DNA from: Luteithermobacter gelatinilyticus
Lineage (GTDB): Bacteria; Pseudomonadota; Alphaproteobacteria; Sphingomonadales; Emcibacteraceae
Reading direction: 5' to 3'
Length of the DNA: 64,000 nt
NCBI RefSeq assembly: GCF_005849285.1
Contig: NZ_CP040517.1
Span: 2,982,501-3,046,500 of the forward strand
The notes under the pieces are model-generated. The model did not search any database. It was given only the letters and a program-made list of their open reading frames with translations, and had not been told where the DNA came from. Both the position numbers and the translations under genes were made by a program. This document shows positions 56,761-64,000 of this stretch, piece after piece (within the stretch, counting starts at the first letter, position 1; each line of letters starts with the position of its first letter).

Positions 56761-56860
56761 ACTATCGGTGTGAAAAGCGTTGTTGTGATAAGGATTTTAA
56801 ATCCGTGGAGCTCTATCCCCGCGTCGCAAGGCGTCGGGGATATCTTCTTAGGGCCCTCTG
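56761..56860 (+). ncRNA. predicted tracrRNA
   Basis: CTATCGGTGTGAAAAG (56762-56777) is the exact complement of repeat positions 13-28. After an internal loop, GTTGTGAT (about 56782-56789) can pair with the repeat start GTCATAGC using Watson-Crick and G-U pairs. AAGG follows, then a small hairpin GGATT/AATCC (about 56791-56803). The 3' hairpin starts ATCCCC (about 56815) and closes with GGGGAT (to about 56841), with a GCAA tetraloop and one bulged T, followed by the T-rich ATCTTCTTA. This layout equals Neisseria-type II-C tracrRNA. It is divergent from cas9, 64 bases upstream of its start. Confidence 0.88.
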
Positions 56861-56900
56861 ATAACATCCCCACCCCACCCCCCCGCGGGAAGAGCAAAGG

Positions 56901-57278
56901 TCAGAGGACCACCACATTGCCGCCCTCAAGCGTGACCGCCACAGACCGCAGGGACCGACCGGCACAGGGGGCAGCAACACATTTTCCAGTCTCCACCTCA
57001 AACAGAGCGCCATGAAAATTGCACAGGAAATACCGCCCGGATTTTTCGGTAAAGACCCCTTCCTTGAGATTGAGCGGCGCATACATGTGCGGACAGGCAT
57101 TTTCATAGGCGAAAACCTGCGCACCGCGCCGCTGCACAAACATATAAAACGGCGCCTTGGCATCCCCAAAGGTAAACTCCCGCGCCCGGCCGTCTTCAAT
57201 ATCCCTAAGCCGGCACAGCACCGTGCCCTTGGGCGGCGCCCCGGCAATCTCCTTCAGATAAATATCAAACTCGGCCAT
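56901..57278 (-). CDS. Rieske [2Fe-2S] domain protein
   Basis: A 125-aa soluble ferredoxin-like Rieske protein. The cluster ligands are in ENACPHMYAPLN (CxH) and FLCNFHGALFEVETGKCVAAPC (CxxH). The C-terminus RSLRSVAVTLEGGNVVVL closes the beta fold. No membrane anchor or oxygenase domain is attached, so it is either a free electron carrier or a partner of a distant oxygenase. It is 17 bases downstream of the YciI gene in a minus-strand run with gpsA and tsaD. Function beyond electron transfer is unknown. Confidence 0.87.
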   Translation of the reverse strand: MAEFDIYLKEIAGAPPKGTVLCRLRDIEDGRAREFTFGDAKAPFYMFVQRRGAQVFAYENACPHMYAPLNLKEGVFTEKSGRYFLCNFHGALFEVETGKCVAAPCAGRSLRSVAVTLEGGNVVVL

Positions 57279-57295
57279 GTTTTTCCCTATGGACC

Positions 57296-57583
57296 CTATT
57301 TGGGCAACCAGTCCCCCGCAGCCGGCATGAAAGGCACAATCTCCACCCGCTCGAACAGGCCGGCCTGGCGATAAGGGTCATTTTCCACAAAACGCTCCGC
57401 CGCCGCCCGGTCTGCCGCCTCAATGATCAGCAGGCTGCCCCGGGGCTCCTGTTGCTCATCCAACTGAGGCCCAGCCAGCCGCACCGCTCCGCTCTCGGCC
57501 ACATAGGCCAGATGCGCCGGACGGGTGGTTTTCCTCACTTCCAGGTTTCCGGGTTTGTCATAGGCCAGGATCATAAAATACAT
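57296..57583 (-). CDS. YciI family protein
   Basis: A small ferredoxin-like-fold protein, 95 aa from MYFMILAYDKPGNLEVRKTTRPAHLAYV. Conserved family features include the His of RPAHLAYV and the Asp in FVENDPYRQAGLFERVEIVPF. The start at 57583 is chosen because AGGGAAA precedes it; the in-frame ATG at 57601 would add six residues. The family is found next to gpsA/tsaD in many alphaproteobacteria. The biochemical role is not established. Confidence 0.88.
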   Translation of the reverse strand: MYFMILAYDKPGNLEVRKTTRPAHLAYVAESGAVRLAGPQLDEQQEPRGSLLIIEAADRAAAERFVENDPYRQAGLFERVEIVPFMPAAGDWLPK

Positions 57584-57630
57584 GGTGTTTCCCTGTTTCA
57601 TCTGTGGCGCCCTGCCGTAAGCACAAGCGG

Positions 57631-58656
57631 TTACAGCATTTCTTCGGTGGTGATCGGCCGGCTCAGCAGATCGTCAATCACTTCATCCACCCCGCGGCCG
57701 CCATGCAGCAAGCCATAAACCGCCCGGGCGATGGGCATGTCGATATTTTCCTCTTCGGCAACCTTGTACAGGATTTCCGAGGTATGATAGCCTTCGGCCA
57801 CGGTGCGCCGGTCCTTCATAATATCTGCTACACTCTGGCCTTGCCCCAGCGCTAGCCCCAAGGACATGTTCCGGGACTGGGGCGAGGAACAGGTCAGAAT
57901 CAGATCACCTAGTCCCGACAGCCCCATCATGGTTTCCGGATCCGCACCGCGTTTTTCCCCAAAGCGGATCATTTCCGCCAGGCTGCGGGTGATCAGGGCC
58001 GCCCGGGCATTCTCCCCGAGTTTCTTGCCCGCCACCACCCCACAGGCAATGGCAAAAACATTTTTGACCGCCCCGCCGATTTCCGCCCCCACAACATCCC
58101 GCGACAGATACGGCCGGAAAGTGGGCTGACGAATGGCCTGTGCCAGATCACCGGCCAGTTTCTGGTATTTGGAGGCAATGGTCACCGCCGCCGGCAAGCC
58201 GTCGGCCACCTCCCGGGCAAAACTCGGCCCTGAAAGCACCGCAAGCGGGTTCTTTGGCATCACCTCCGCCATCACATCACTCATCAGCTTGCCGCTGGAC
58301 TGTTCAATGCCTTTGGCACACAGCACAACGGGCACACTTTCCGGCACATGATCCTTCAGGGCCGCCGCCGTAGGCCGCACAAATTGTGCCGGCGCAACCA
58401 TCAGCAGGGCATCCGGACGATCCGTCTTATCGGCAATCTCCGCAAAACGCCTCACCGCACGAACCCGTTCCGGGATCTTTACTCCCGGCAGAAACAGATG
58501 ATTTTCCCGCGCTTCGTTAATTGACGTCACGACGTCTTGTTCCCGGGCCCACAGCCGAACCTCCCGGCCAGCCCGGGCCAGGGAAATGGCCAGGGCCGTA
58601 CCCCAGGCACCGCCCCCGATCACAACAAATTTCTGCATTCTGATCTCTTCTGTCAT
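57631..58656 (-). CDS. gpsA: glycerol-3-phosphate dehydrogenase [NAD(P)+]
   Basis: Reduces dihydroxyacetone phosphate to sn-glycerol-3-phosphate for phospholipid synthesis. The 341-aa protein has the N-terminal Rossmann motif FVVIGGGAWGTALAISLARAGREVRLWARE, the catalytic Lys region VVLCAKGIEQ, AVLSGPSFAREVADGLPAAVTIAS, and the C-domain KNVFAIACGVVAGKKLGENARAALITRSLAEM with GLSGLGDLILTCSSPQSRNMSLG. A start at 58638 (MQKFVVIG) is equally possible and would give the more usual N-terminus. It lies 58 bases after tsaD in a minus-strand run with the YciI gene. Confidence 0.95.
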   Translation of the reverse strand: MTEEIRMQKFVVIGGGAWGTALAISLARAGREVRLWAREQDVVTSINEARENHLFLPGVKIPERVRAVRRFAEIADKTDRPDALLMVAPAQFVRPTAAALKDHVPESVPVVLCAKGIEQSSGKLMSDVMAEVMPKNPLAVLSGPSFAREVADGLPAAVTIASKYQKLAGDLAQAIRQPTFRPYLSRDVVGAEIGGAVKNVFAIACGVVAGKKLGENARAALITRSLAEMIRFGEKRGADPETMMGLSGLGDLILTCSSPQSRNMSLGLALGQGQSVADIMKDRRTVAEGYHTSEILYKVAEEENIDMPIARAVYGLLHGGRGVDEVIDDLLSRPITTEEML

Positions 58657-58707
58657 TATACCCTCTGCTGTTACGCCCCGAGACCTTATCCGGGTTAATT
58701 ATACGCT

Positions 58708-58716
58708 ATTCACTCT
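58708..58716. repeat. REP-like half element, copy E
   Basis: ATTCACTCT, i.e. AGAGTGAAT on the minus strand, overlapping the TAG stop of tsaD (58715-58717) in the same phase as copies A and B. Only one nine-base arm is present, so chance similarity cannot be excluded. Confidence 0.4.
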
Positions 58717-59824
58717 ATGCCTTCACCCCAGCGCCGGCAGCCCGCGGGGCCGTCGGATCCAGCGGCCAGCGGGCCCGGGCCCCCAGCGACAAATCATCCC
58801 GCAGCCCCCGCCGCAATCGCTCCACCCCCGCCCAGGCAATCATCGCGGCATTATCGGTACACAATGCCGGGGGCGGGGCCACCATGCCCACCCCGCGGCC
58901 GCGACAGAGACGGGCAAGTCCCTCTTTCAAATGGCTGTTGGCCGCCACCCCGCCCGCCACGACCAGACAACGCGGCCCGTCATGGGATCCCGCCGAGCAT
59001 TGCTCAAGATAAATCTCAAGGGCGTGATCCACCCGGTCCAGCACTGCTTCGGTCAATGCCTGCTGGAAACTGGCCGCCAAATCATGAACATCCTGTCGGG
59101 TTAACCGGTTCCCCAGTTTTTCCAGTTCGCGCCGTACGGCAGTCTTCAATCCGGAGAAGGAAAAATCACAGCCCGGCGCGCCTTTAAGGGGGCGAGGCAG
59201 ACGAAAACGGTGCCCATCGCCGCTTTTCGCGGCGGCCTCGACGGCCGGCCCGCCCGGATATCCCAGATTGAGAATTTTTGCCGTCTTGTCAAAGGCTTCC
59301 CCCGCCGCATCATCCAGCGTGGTGCCCAACCGCCGGTAGTCGCCCACCTCCCGCACCAGAAGAAGCTGGCAATGGCCGCCGGATACCAGCAGCAACAAAA
59401 ACGGAAACGCCACCTCCTCGCACAGCCGCACGGACAGGGCGTGGCCTTCCAAATGGTTGATGCCCAGAAACGGCAGCCTGTGCGCGGCGGCAATGGCCTT
59501 GCCGGTCATCAGCCCCACCATGACCCCACCGATCAGGCCGGGGCCGGCGGTGGCCGCTACCGCATCCAGATCCCTGAAACCACATTGGGCCTCGCTCAAA
59601 GCCTGACGGATGATGTCATTAAGGTGGTCAATGTGGCTGCGGGCGGCAATTTCCGGCACCACCCCGCCATAGGGGCGGTGTTCTTCCAGCTGGGAAAGAA
59701 CCACATTGGACAGAATTTCCCCCTCGCCGGAAACCACTGCCGCGGCGGTTTCATCACAACTGGTTTCCAGACCTAGAACCAGGGGCGGTTTGTCCGGTAT
59801 TTTTTCAGGATCAGCGGTTGTCAT
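58715..59824 (-). CDS. tsaD: tRNA N6-adenosine threonylcarbamoyltransferase
   Basis: Transfers the threonylcarbamoyl group to A37 of tRNAs that read ANN codons. The 369-aa protein has the ASKHA-fold signature [15 protein letters not shown] near the N-terminus, the metal-binding His pair in [19 protein letters not shown], the substrate loop [45 protein letters not shown] and the C-terminal [15 protein letters not shown]. Slightly longer than E. coli TsaD, as usual in alphaproteobacteria. It is divergent from hemC, a common alphaproteobacterial arrangement. Its stop codon overlaps a REP-like half site. Confidence 0.96.
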   Translation of the reverse strand: MTTADPEKIPDKPPLVLGLETSCDETAAAVVSGEGEILSNVVLSQLEEHRPYGGVVPEIAARSHIDHLNDIIRQALSEAQCGFRDLDAVAATAGPGLIGGVMVGLMTGKAIAAAHRLPFLGINHLEGHALSVRLCEEVAFPFLLLLVSGGHCQLLLVREVGDYRRLGTTLDDAAGEAFDKTAKILNLGYPGGPAVEAAAKSGDGHRFRLPRPLKGAPGCDFSFSGLKTAVRRELEKLGNRLTRQDVHDLAASFQQALTEAVLDRVDHALEIYLEQCSAGSHDGPRCLVVAGGVAANSHLKEGLARLCRGRGVGMVAPPPALCTDNAAMIAWAGVERLRRGLRDDLSLGARARWPLDPTAPRAAGAGVKA

Positions 59825-59934
59825 TCTCTGTACGGCTGTTAAAAAATAGACTGTGATGATGTCCTTGAAATGACTATATAAGGTTTATCGTTCAAAGCAG
59901 ACTCAAAAAAGCCTCTAACATCTGGAACCGCCAA

Positions 59935-60888
59935 GTGCAAGAAAAGCTTCGCATCGGGACCCGCGGCAGCAAACTCGCCCTCGCCCAGGCCCATGAAACA
60001 AAAAACCGCCTGCTCGCCGCACATCAGGATCTGAGCGCCGGGCAGATCGAGATCGTGGTGCTCTCGACCCGAGGAGATCGTATTCTCGACCGGCCGCTGG
60101 CGGAAATCGGCGGCAAGGGGCTGTTTACCGAAGAGATTGAGGCCGCATTGCTGGACGGCAGCATTGATCTTGCGGTGCACAGCCTGAAGGATATGCCAAC
60201 AGTGCTGCCGCCGGAACTGGACCTGGCCTGTTATCTGGAACGCGAGGATGTGCGCGATGCATTTATTTGCAAAAAAGCCGCCAGCCTACGGGAGCTGCCC
60301 CCCGGCGCGGTGGTGGGTACAGCTTCACTGCGCCGCGCCGCCCAGACCCTGGCCCTTAGACCTGACCTCAAAGTGATTCCCTTCCGCGGTAATGTGCAAA
60401 CCCGGCTCAACAAGCTGGAACAGGGGCAGGTGGACGCCACCTACCTGGCCATGGCGGGGCTCAATCGCCTTGGTCTGAAGGATGACCGCATCCATGCGCT
60501 GGAGACGGATCAGATGCTGCCCGCCGTTGCACAAGGGGCCATTTGTATCGAAATTGCCCGGCAGAATACGCGAATCCGCGACCTTCTGGCACCTTTGAAC
60601 CATCAGGACACGGAAGTATGTGTAAGCGCGGAGAGGGCCTTTCTCGCTGTACTGGACGGGTCCTGCCGCACCCCCATTGCTGGACTTGCTACAGTGAAGG
60701 ACGGCCAGCTTACGATCAGGGGTCGGCTGCTGAGCCCGGACGGGCGCGAGGATTTTAGCGGCCGTCTGAGCGGCCCTGCCGAAGAGGCCGAGCCCCTCGG
60801 CCGAACGTTGGGGGAACAGCTGAAACAAGAGGCGGGTCCTGAATTTTATGCCCGGCTCCTTAGCGCGACAAGTCAAGGACAGCCATGA
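59935..60888 (+). CDS. hemC: hydroxymethylbilane synthase (porphobilinogen deaminase)
   Basis: Polymerises four porphobilinogens into hydroxymethylbilane in heme synthesis. The 317-aa protein starts at a GTG (59935): MQEKLRIGTRGSKLALAQAHE. Family motifs: STRGDRILDRPLAEIGGKGLFTEEIE, DLAVHSLKDMPTVLPPEL, GTASLRRAAQTLALRPDL, FRGNVQTRLNKLEQGQVDATYLAMAGLNRLG and the dipyrromethane-binding Cys in LDGSCRTPIAGLA. No better ATG start is available and the ribosome binding site is weak. Its last four bases overlap the hemD start (ATGA), so translation is coupled. Confidence 0.97.
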   Translation: MQEKLRIGTRGSKLALAQAHETKNRLLAAHQDLSAGQIEIVVLSTRGDRILDRPLAEIGGKGLFTEEIEAALLDGSIDLAVHSLKDMPTVLPPELDLACYLEREDVRDAFICKKAASLRELPPGAVVGTASLRRAAQTLALRPDLKVIPFRGNVQTRLNKLEQGQVDATYLAMAGLNRLGLKDDRIHALETDQMLPAVAQGAICIEIARQNTRIRDLLAPLNHQDTEVCVSAERAFLAVLDGSCRTPIAGLATVKDGQLTIRGRLLSPDGREDFSGRLSGPAEEAEPLGRTLGEQLKQEAGPEFYARLLSATSQGQP

Positions 60889-61673
60889 ATTTTCTGCTCA
60901 CCCGGCCCCGCGAAGACAGCGAAAAACTTGCCACACAGCTGAAACAGCTTGGCCACACGGCCTATATCGACCCTCTTATCAACATTCGCTCTCTCCCCTT
61001 GGCAGCGCGTGAACATCCTGCCGACTATCAGGCCTTAGTTTTCACCAGCGCCAACGGCGTGCGCGCCTTCAGACGCCACTTTACCGAAACAAACATGCCT
61101 GTTGTTGCTGTCGGGGACGCCACCGCCCGCACCGCCGCCGCCGCCGGTTTTTCCCGCATCACCGCCTCGGGGGGCACCGTTGAGAAGTTGGCTGAGACGA
61201 TCAAACAACACTTAAACCCTGATGCCGGACCGCTGCTACATGTGGCGGGCACCATTGTCGCCGGCGACTTGAAGGCCCTGGTGGCGGAAGCCGGATTTCG
61301 GCTCGAACGGTGGTCGCTTTATCATGCCGAAGCCGCAACAAAGTTGGATCCCGCGACTTTACGGGCCCTGGAAGAACACCAGATTGACATCATCCCCTTG
61401 TATTCCCCCCGCACCGCCCGCATTTTTGCGCAACTGATCCGCCAAACCGGGCACGAGACAACTTTGCGGCATGTCAGCGCGCTTTGTCTTAGTCCTGCGG
61501 TACGGAATATGATACAGTCCCTGCACTGGCGCCGTTGTCTGGTGGCCCGGACTCCGACCCAGGACAGCCTGTTCGAAACCCTCAACATCCGGCTGCCCGA
61601 CATGGAAGACGGGTCCCATGAAACAACTCCTCCCGGGGGGAGGCAAGACAATAAGGAGGACACTTCGCCATGA
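60885..61673 (+). CDS. hemD: uroporphyrinogen-III synthase
   Basis: Cyclises hydroxymethylbilane with inversion of ring D. The 262-aa protein shows the low-conservation HemD pattern: N-terminal FLLTRPREDSEKLATQLKQLGH, YQALVFTSANGVRAF, VVAVGDATARTAAAAGF, a mid-protein HVAGTIVAGDLKALVAEAGFRLERWSLYHAEA and IIPLYSPRTARIFAQLI. Position between hemC and the Mic60-like gene, with 4-base overlaps at both ends, makes the call secure. The C-terminal about 15 residues are Gly/Thr-rich and lie outside the fold. Confidence 0.93.
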   Translation: MNFLLTRPREDSEKLATQLKQLGHTAYIDPLINIRSLPLAAREHPADYQALVFTSANGVRAFRRHFTETNMPVVAVGDATARTAAAAGFSRITASGGTVEKLAETIKQHLNPDAGPLLHVAGTIVAGDLKALVAEAGFRLERWSLYHAEAATKLDPATLRALEEHQIDIIPLYSPRTARIFAQLIRQTGHETTLRHVSALCLSPAVRNMIQSLHWRRCLVARTPTQDSLFETLNIRLPDMEDGSHETTPPGGRQDNKEDTSP

Positions 61674-63079
61674 CCGATCCTGATGACCTCAAACCGGAGG
61701 GTGACCCGGTACGGCCTCGCTTTGGCGCTCAACCTGACGACCAGAAAAGCGAGGGGAAGGAGAAGGAAAAGGAGACGGGCAAGGACACGGCGACCGCTGC
61801 AAAAAAAGGGGAAACCGCTCCTGTTGCGGCAAAAAGCCGTTCCCGCAAACCACGTCCCAACTGGGCCCTGAGGGGACTTTTGCTTCTTGTGCTGTTTCTG
61901 GCGGGGGCGGCAATGGCCATCTATTTCCTGCCGGATATCAGCGCCCGGCTGCCCGTGATAGATCGCTGGCTGGCCCGATCCGGCGGCGCTGGTACGGATC
62001 AGGGGCTTGCCGCTGAAGATATCCGGCAAAAACTTGCACAGCAGGATCAGCGTCTGGCCACCTTGCAAGACCAGTTCGGGAAACTTGAGTTGCGGCTGGA
62101 AGCACTGGAAGAAAAAAGTCAGGCAGGGCAACTTTCTTCCGTTTCAGATTCCACGCTCCAAAACGAGATTCCATTGGACAATATTCCGGTGGACAATATT
62201 CCGGTGGACGATATTCTGGCCCGTCTCGAAGCGCTGGAAAAGGCCGTCGAAACCCCGGCTCAAAGTGAAACGGATCTTTCCCAGTCGGCCCGCATCGATA
62301 TGCTGCTTAGTCGTATGAGTCAACTTGAAGCCTCTTTTGTGCCATTGAGCAAAGGGTTGATCGAAGCCCGCGACGCGGCAGAAGAACGCCAAAACCTGGC
62401 CCGGGAAACCAAGTCCCAGGCAGAATGGCTGGCGCAGCTGGAAGGCCGGCTTGATCGGCTGGAGCGGGCTGCCGCGCGGGAGGCCAGCGATACCTGGCTG
62501 GCGTTCCGCCTGTCGCGCCTGAAGGACCGGGTGCTCGCAGGTCAACCCTATCAGGAGACGCTGACACATTTTCAAGAGGCACTGGGCGAGGGTCCCCTCA
62601 CACAGCTCCCCGCCGTACAGGACGCCCTGGACCGGCTTCAGCGCCACGCTGGTGAGGGCGTGGCCCCCCTCGATGATCTGCGCCGCACATTTGACACCCT
62701 GGTCCCAACGGTTTTGCGGGCTGCAACCCATGTGGAAAACGGCAGCTGGTGGGATCGGTTGCTCAGCCGTCTTCGGGGTCTGATCACCGTTCGCGATCGC
62801 GCGCCAAAACAGGGGGGTGTGCATGAAACCCTGCTCAAAATCGAACAGGCCCTGGCGCAGAAAACCCCGGAACACATTCTTGACCTGATTCCTTCCTTGC
62901 CTGCCGAAGCAAAGCGCGCGCTCGAAAGCTGGGAAGATCGGCTGCGTGTCCGCCTTGAGGCCGAAGCGGCGCTTGCCAACCTGGAAAACATTATCGGGGA
63001 AAGCCTGTTCCAACCCGCGCCCGCCACGCCCAAGGCGCCCCGTTCTGCCGACCCTGCCGGGGAGGGCGTCCGCCAATGA
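61670..63079 (+). CDS. COG4223 family, alphaproteobacterial Mic60/mitofilin-like membrane protein
   Basis: A 469-aa inner-membrane protein. Residues 1-62 are charged and disordered; one membrane segment lies at about 64-84 (LRGLLLLVLFLAGAAMAIYFL). A long periplasmic coiled coil follows (about 110-285, with RLATLQDQFGKLELRLEALEEK and many heptads). The C-terminal mitofilin-like domain has ALGEGPLTQLPAVQDALDRL and VRDRAPKQGGVHETLLKIEQALA. In alphaproteobacteria the bacterial Mic60 homologue sits in the heme operon beside hemY, exactly as here; it shapes intracytoplasmic membranes in some species. A perfect 15-bp triple repeat (62168-62212) encodes tandem IPVDN units in the linker. Confidence 0.88.
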   Translation: MTDPDDLKPEGDPVRPRFGAQPDDQKSEGKEKEKETGKDTATAAKKGETAPVAAKSRSRKPRPNWALRGLLLLVLFLAGAAMAIYFLPDISARLPVIDRWLARSGGAGTDQGLAAEDIRQKLAQQDQRLATLQDQFGKLELRLEALEEKSQAGQLSSVSDSTLQNEIPLDNIPVDNIPVDDILARLEALEKAVETPAQSETDLSQSARIDMLLSRMSQLEASFVPLSKGLIEARDAAEERQNLARETKSQAEWLAQLEGRLDRLERAAAREASDTWLAFRLSRLKDRVLAGQPYQETLTHFQEALGEGPLTQLPAVQDALDRLQRHAGEGVAPLDDLRRTFDTLVPTVLRAATHVENGSWWDRLLSRLRGLITVRDRAPKQGGVHETLLKIEQALAQKTPEHILDLIPSLPAEAKRALESWEDRLRVRLEAEAALANLENIIGESLFQPAPATPKAPRSADPAGEGVRQ

Positions 63080-64000
63080 TTCGCCTGACATTTTATATAA
63101 TCCTTGCCATTCTCCTGGCGCTGGTAGCGGCGTGGGTGGTGGCGCATCCAGGTGACGTGCGGCTGGTCTGGCAGAGCTGGGAAATTCAGATGTCCTTTGC
63201 CACTTTTGCCGCCCTTGCCCTGCTCTACAGCCTGGCCCTGTGGGGCGTGGGGCGGGTGTGGCGCATGATCAGCAACCTCGCCCCCCTGAAATCCGCCGTC
63301 CGGCGGCGGCGTCAACGGGGAGAGGCGGAACTGGATAAAGGCTGGTCGGCACTGGCGCTGGATGATCGGGAAATGGCGCGCCGGCACGCCCGCCGGGCCC
63401 GCAACAGTCTAGGGGAACGCAATGATGTCCTGAGGCTGCTCAGCGCCTGCGAAAGTGACAAAAAACGCCAGGAAATCCTGAATATTCTGCGCCGTCGGGA
63501 GGAAACGGCGGCTTTTGCGCTGAAAGAGCTTCTGGATGATGCGCTCAAGGGGGGGGACTACGGGCTGGCGCTCAGCCTCGCCCGGGAGCTGAACGACCGT
63601 CAGCCCGGCGTTGCATCCGTCTTGCGCCGGATTGTGGACATTGAAATCCATTATGGCCATTGGCAGGCCGCTGAAAAAAGCCTGATCGCCGCCCATAAAA
63701 AATCAGCTTATAGCGAGGCGGAATTCAAACATCTCTCGGCGCTATTGCATTATGTTCAGGCCGTAGAAGCGGATGTGGCCGGCCAAAAGGATCTGGCCCT
63801 CACCGAAGCCCAGACGGCGCTTAAGAAGGACGCATCCTTCCTGCCCGCGGCCAGTCTTGCCGCCCGCCTTTTGCTGACCCGGAAAGAGACCGGCAAGGCC
63901 CGAAAAATTATAGAAAACACTTGGAAAATCCGGCCCCATCCGGAACTGGCCGAACTGTTTCTGGACCTCGCGCCCCAGGAAAGCCCCACAGAACGTTTCC
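63076..64000 (+). CDS. hemY: heme biosynthesis protein HemY, N-terminal part (runs off right edge)
   Basis: Inner-membrane protein with TPR-like repeats found in proteobacterial heme operons; its exact biochemical role is not settled (it is not the HemY protoporphyrinogen oxidase of Bacillus). About 308 residues are visible. Two membrane segments at about 4-24 (LTFYIILAILLALVAAWVV) and 38-60 (FATFAALALLYSLALWGVG) are followed by helical repeats from about 80 on, including a HemY_N-type block RRQRGEAELDKGWSALALDDREMARRHARRA. ATG overlaps the stop of the previous gene (ATGA). Confidence 0.92.
   Translation, partial: MIRLTFYIILAILLALVAAWVVAHPGDVRLVWQSWEIQMSFATFAALALLYSLALWGVGRVWRMISNLAPLKSAVRRRRQRGEAELDKGWSALALDDREMARRHARRARNSLGERNDVLRLLSACESDKKRQEILNILRRREETAAFALKELLDDALKGGDYGLALSLARELNDRQPGVASVLRRIVDIEIHYGHWQAAEKSLIAAHKKSAYSEAEFKHLSALLHYVQAVEADVAGQKDLALTEAQTALKKDASFLPAASLAARLLLTRKETGKARKIIENTWKIRPHPELAELFLDLAPQESPTERF

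Overview
The window is a gene-dense chromosomal segment of an alphaproteobacterium. Evidence: a heme operon in which hemC and hemD are followed by a COG4223/Mic60-like gene and hemY, standing divergent from tsaD-gpsA-yciI; a very large (1617 aa) NAD-dependent glutamate dehydrogenase; a PAS_5-type protein; and several TonB-dependent receptors. I cannot fix the genus. A marine or aquatic lineage near Emcibacterales, Kordiimonadales or Sneathiellales is a guess.

Layout. 1-6.7 kb: histidine utilisation. hutF-hutC-hutU-hutH lie on the minus strand with hutI divergent, and two CTTGTATAGACA-type HutC operator candidates. 6.7-13.3 kb: glutamine-synthetase-like ligase, MgtE, asparaginase, a small acidic protein, a MarR regulator and a membrane dipeptidase. 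13.5-21.9 kb: flavin reductase, phytoene-desaturase-like oxidoreductase, TonB receptor, AraC regulator, SDR and a styrene/indole monooxygenase-like flavoprotein. 22-28.3 kb: an aromatic amine dehydrogenase (TTQ enzyme) operon, aauB-mauE-mauD-aauA plus two c-type cytochromes, behind a second TonB receptor. 28.8-35.4 kb: arylacetaldehyde-type aldehyde dehydrogenase, a FIST sensor, hybrid histidine kinase and LuxR response regulator set (NosP/NahK/ErdR-like), and an acyl-CoA ligase. 35.8-43.5 kb: Na+-coupled amino acid symporter, site-2 protease, indolepyruvate:ferredoxin oxidoreductase (iorA, iorB) and a kynurenine-formamidase-like cyclase. 44-50.4 kb: PAS protein and gdhB. 50.5-56.9 kb: a type II-C CRISPR-Cas9 locus. 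56.9-64 kb: Rieske protein, YciI, gpsA, tsaD and the heme operon.

How the genes fit together. Between about 13 and 44 kb there is a repeated theme of aromatic amino acid and amine catabolism. Uptake would use the NSS symporter and TonB receptors. Amines would be oxidised by the TTQ dehydrogenase to aldehydes and then by the aldehyde dehydrogenase to acids. Indolepyruvate or phenylpyruvate would be decarboxylated to acyl-CoA by IorAB, and an acyl-CoA ligase is present. The hut genes and gdhB would supply glutamate and 2-oxoglutarate. This linkage is inferred from gene content and is not proven.

The CRISPR locus has 24 identical 36-bp repeats and 23 spacers. The crRNA-sense strand faces the cas2-cas1-cas9 genes across a strong bidirectional terminator. 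The tracrRNA, not usually annotated, can be recognised just upstream of cas9 on the opposite strand: a 16-nt perfect anti-repeat, a wobble-paired lower stem, a small hairpin and a GCAA-capped terminator. Two spacers are diverged versions of one coding protospacer. The array cuts directly into the 3' remnant of an S9 peptidase gene that resembles lasso-peptide isopeptidases.

Two other genome-level signals stand out. One is a family of 36-bp palindromic elements starting AGAGTGAATTG that sit on stop codons. The other is an unusual number of short perfect tandem duplications (11-18 bp units) in both intergenic and coding DNA.
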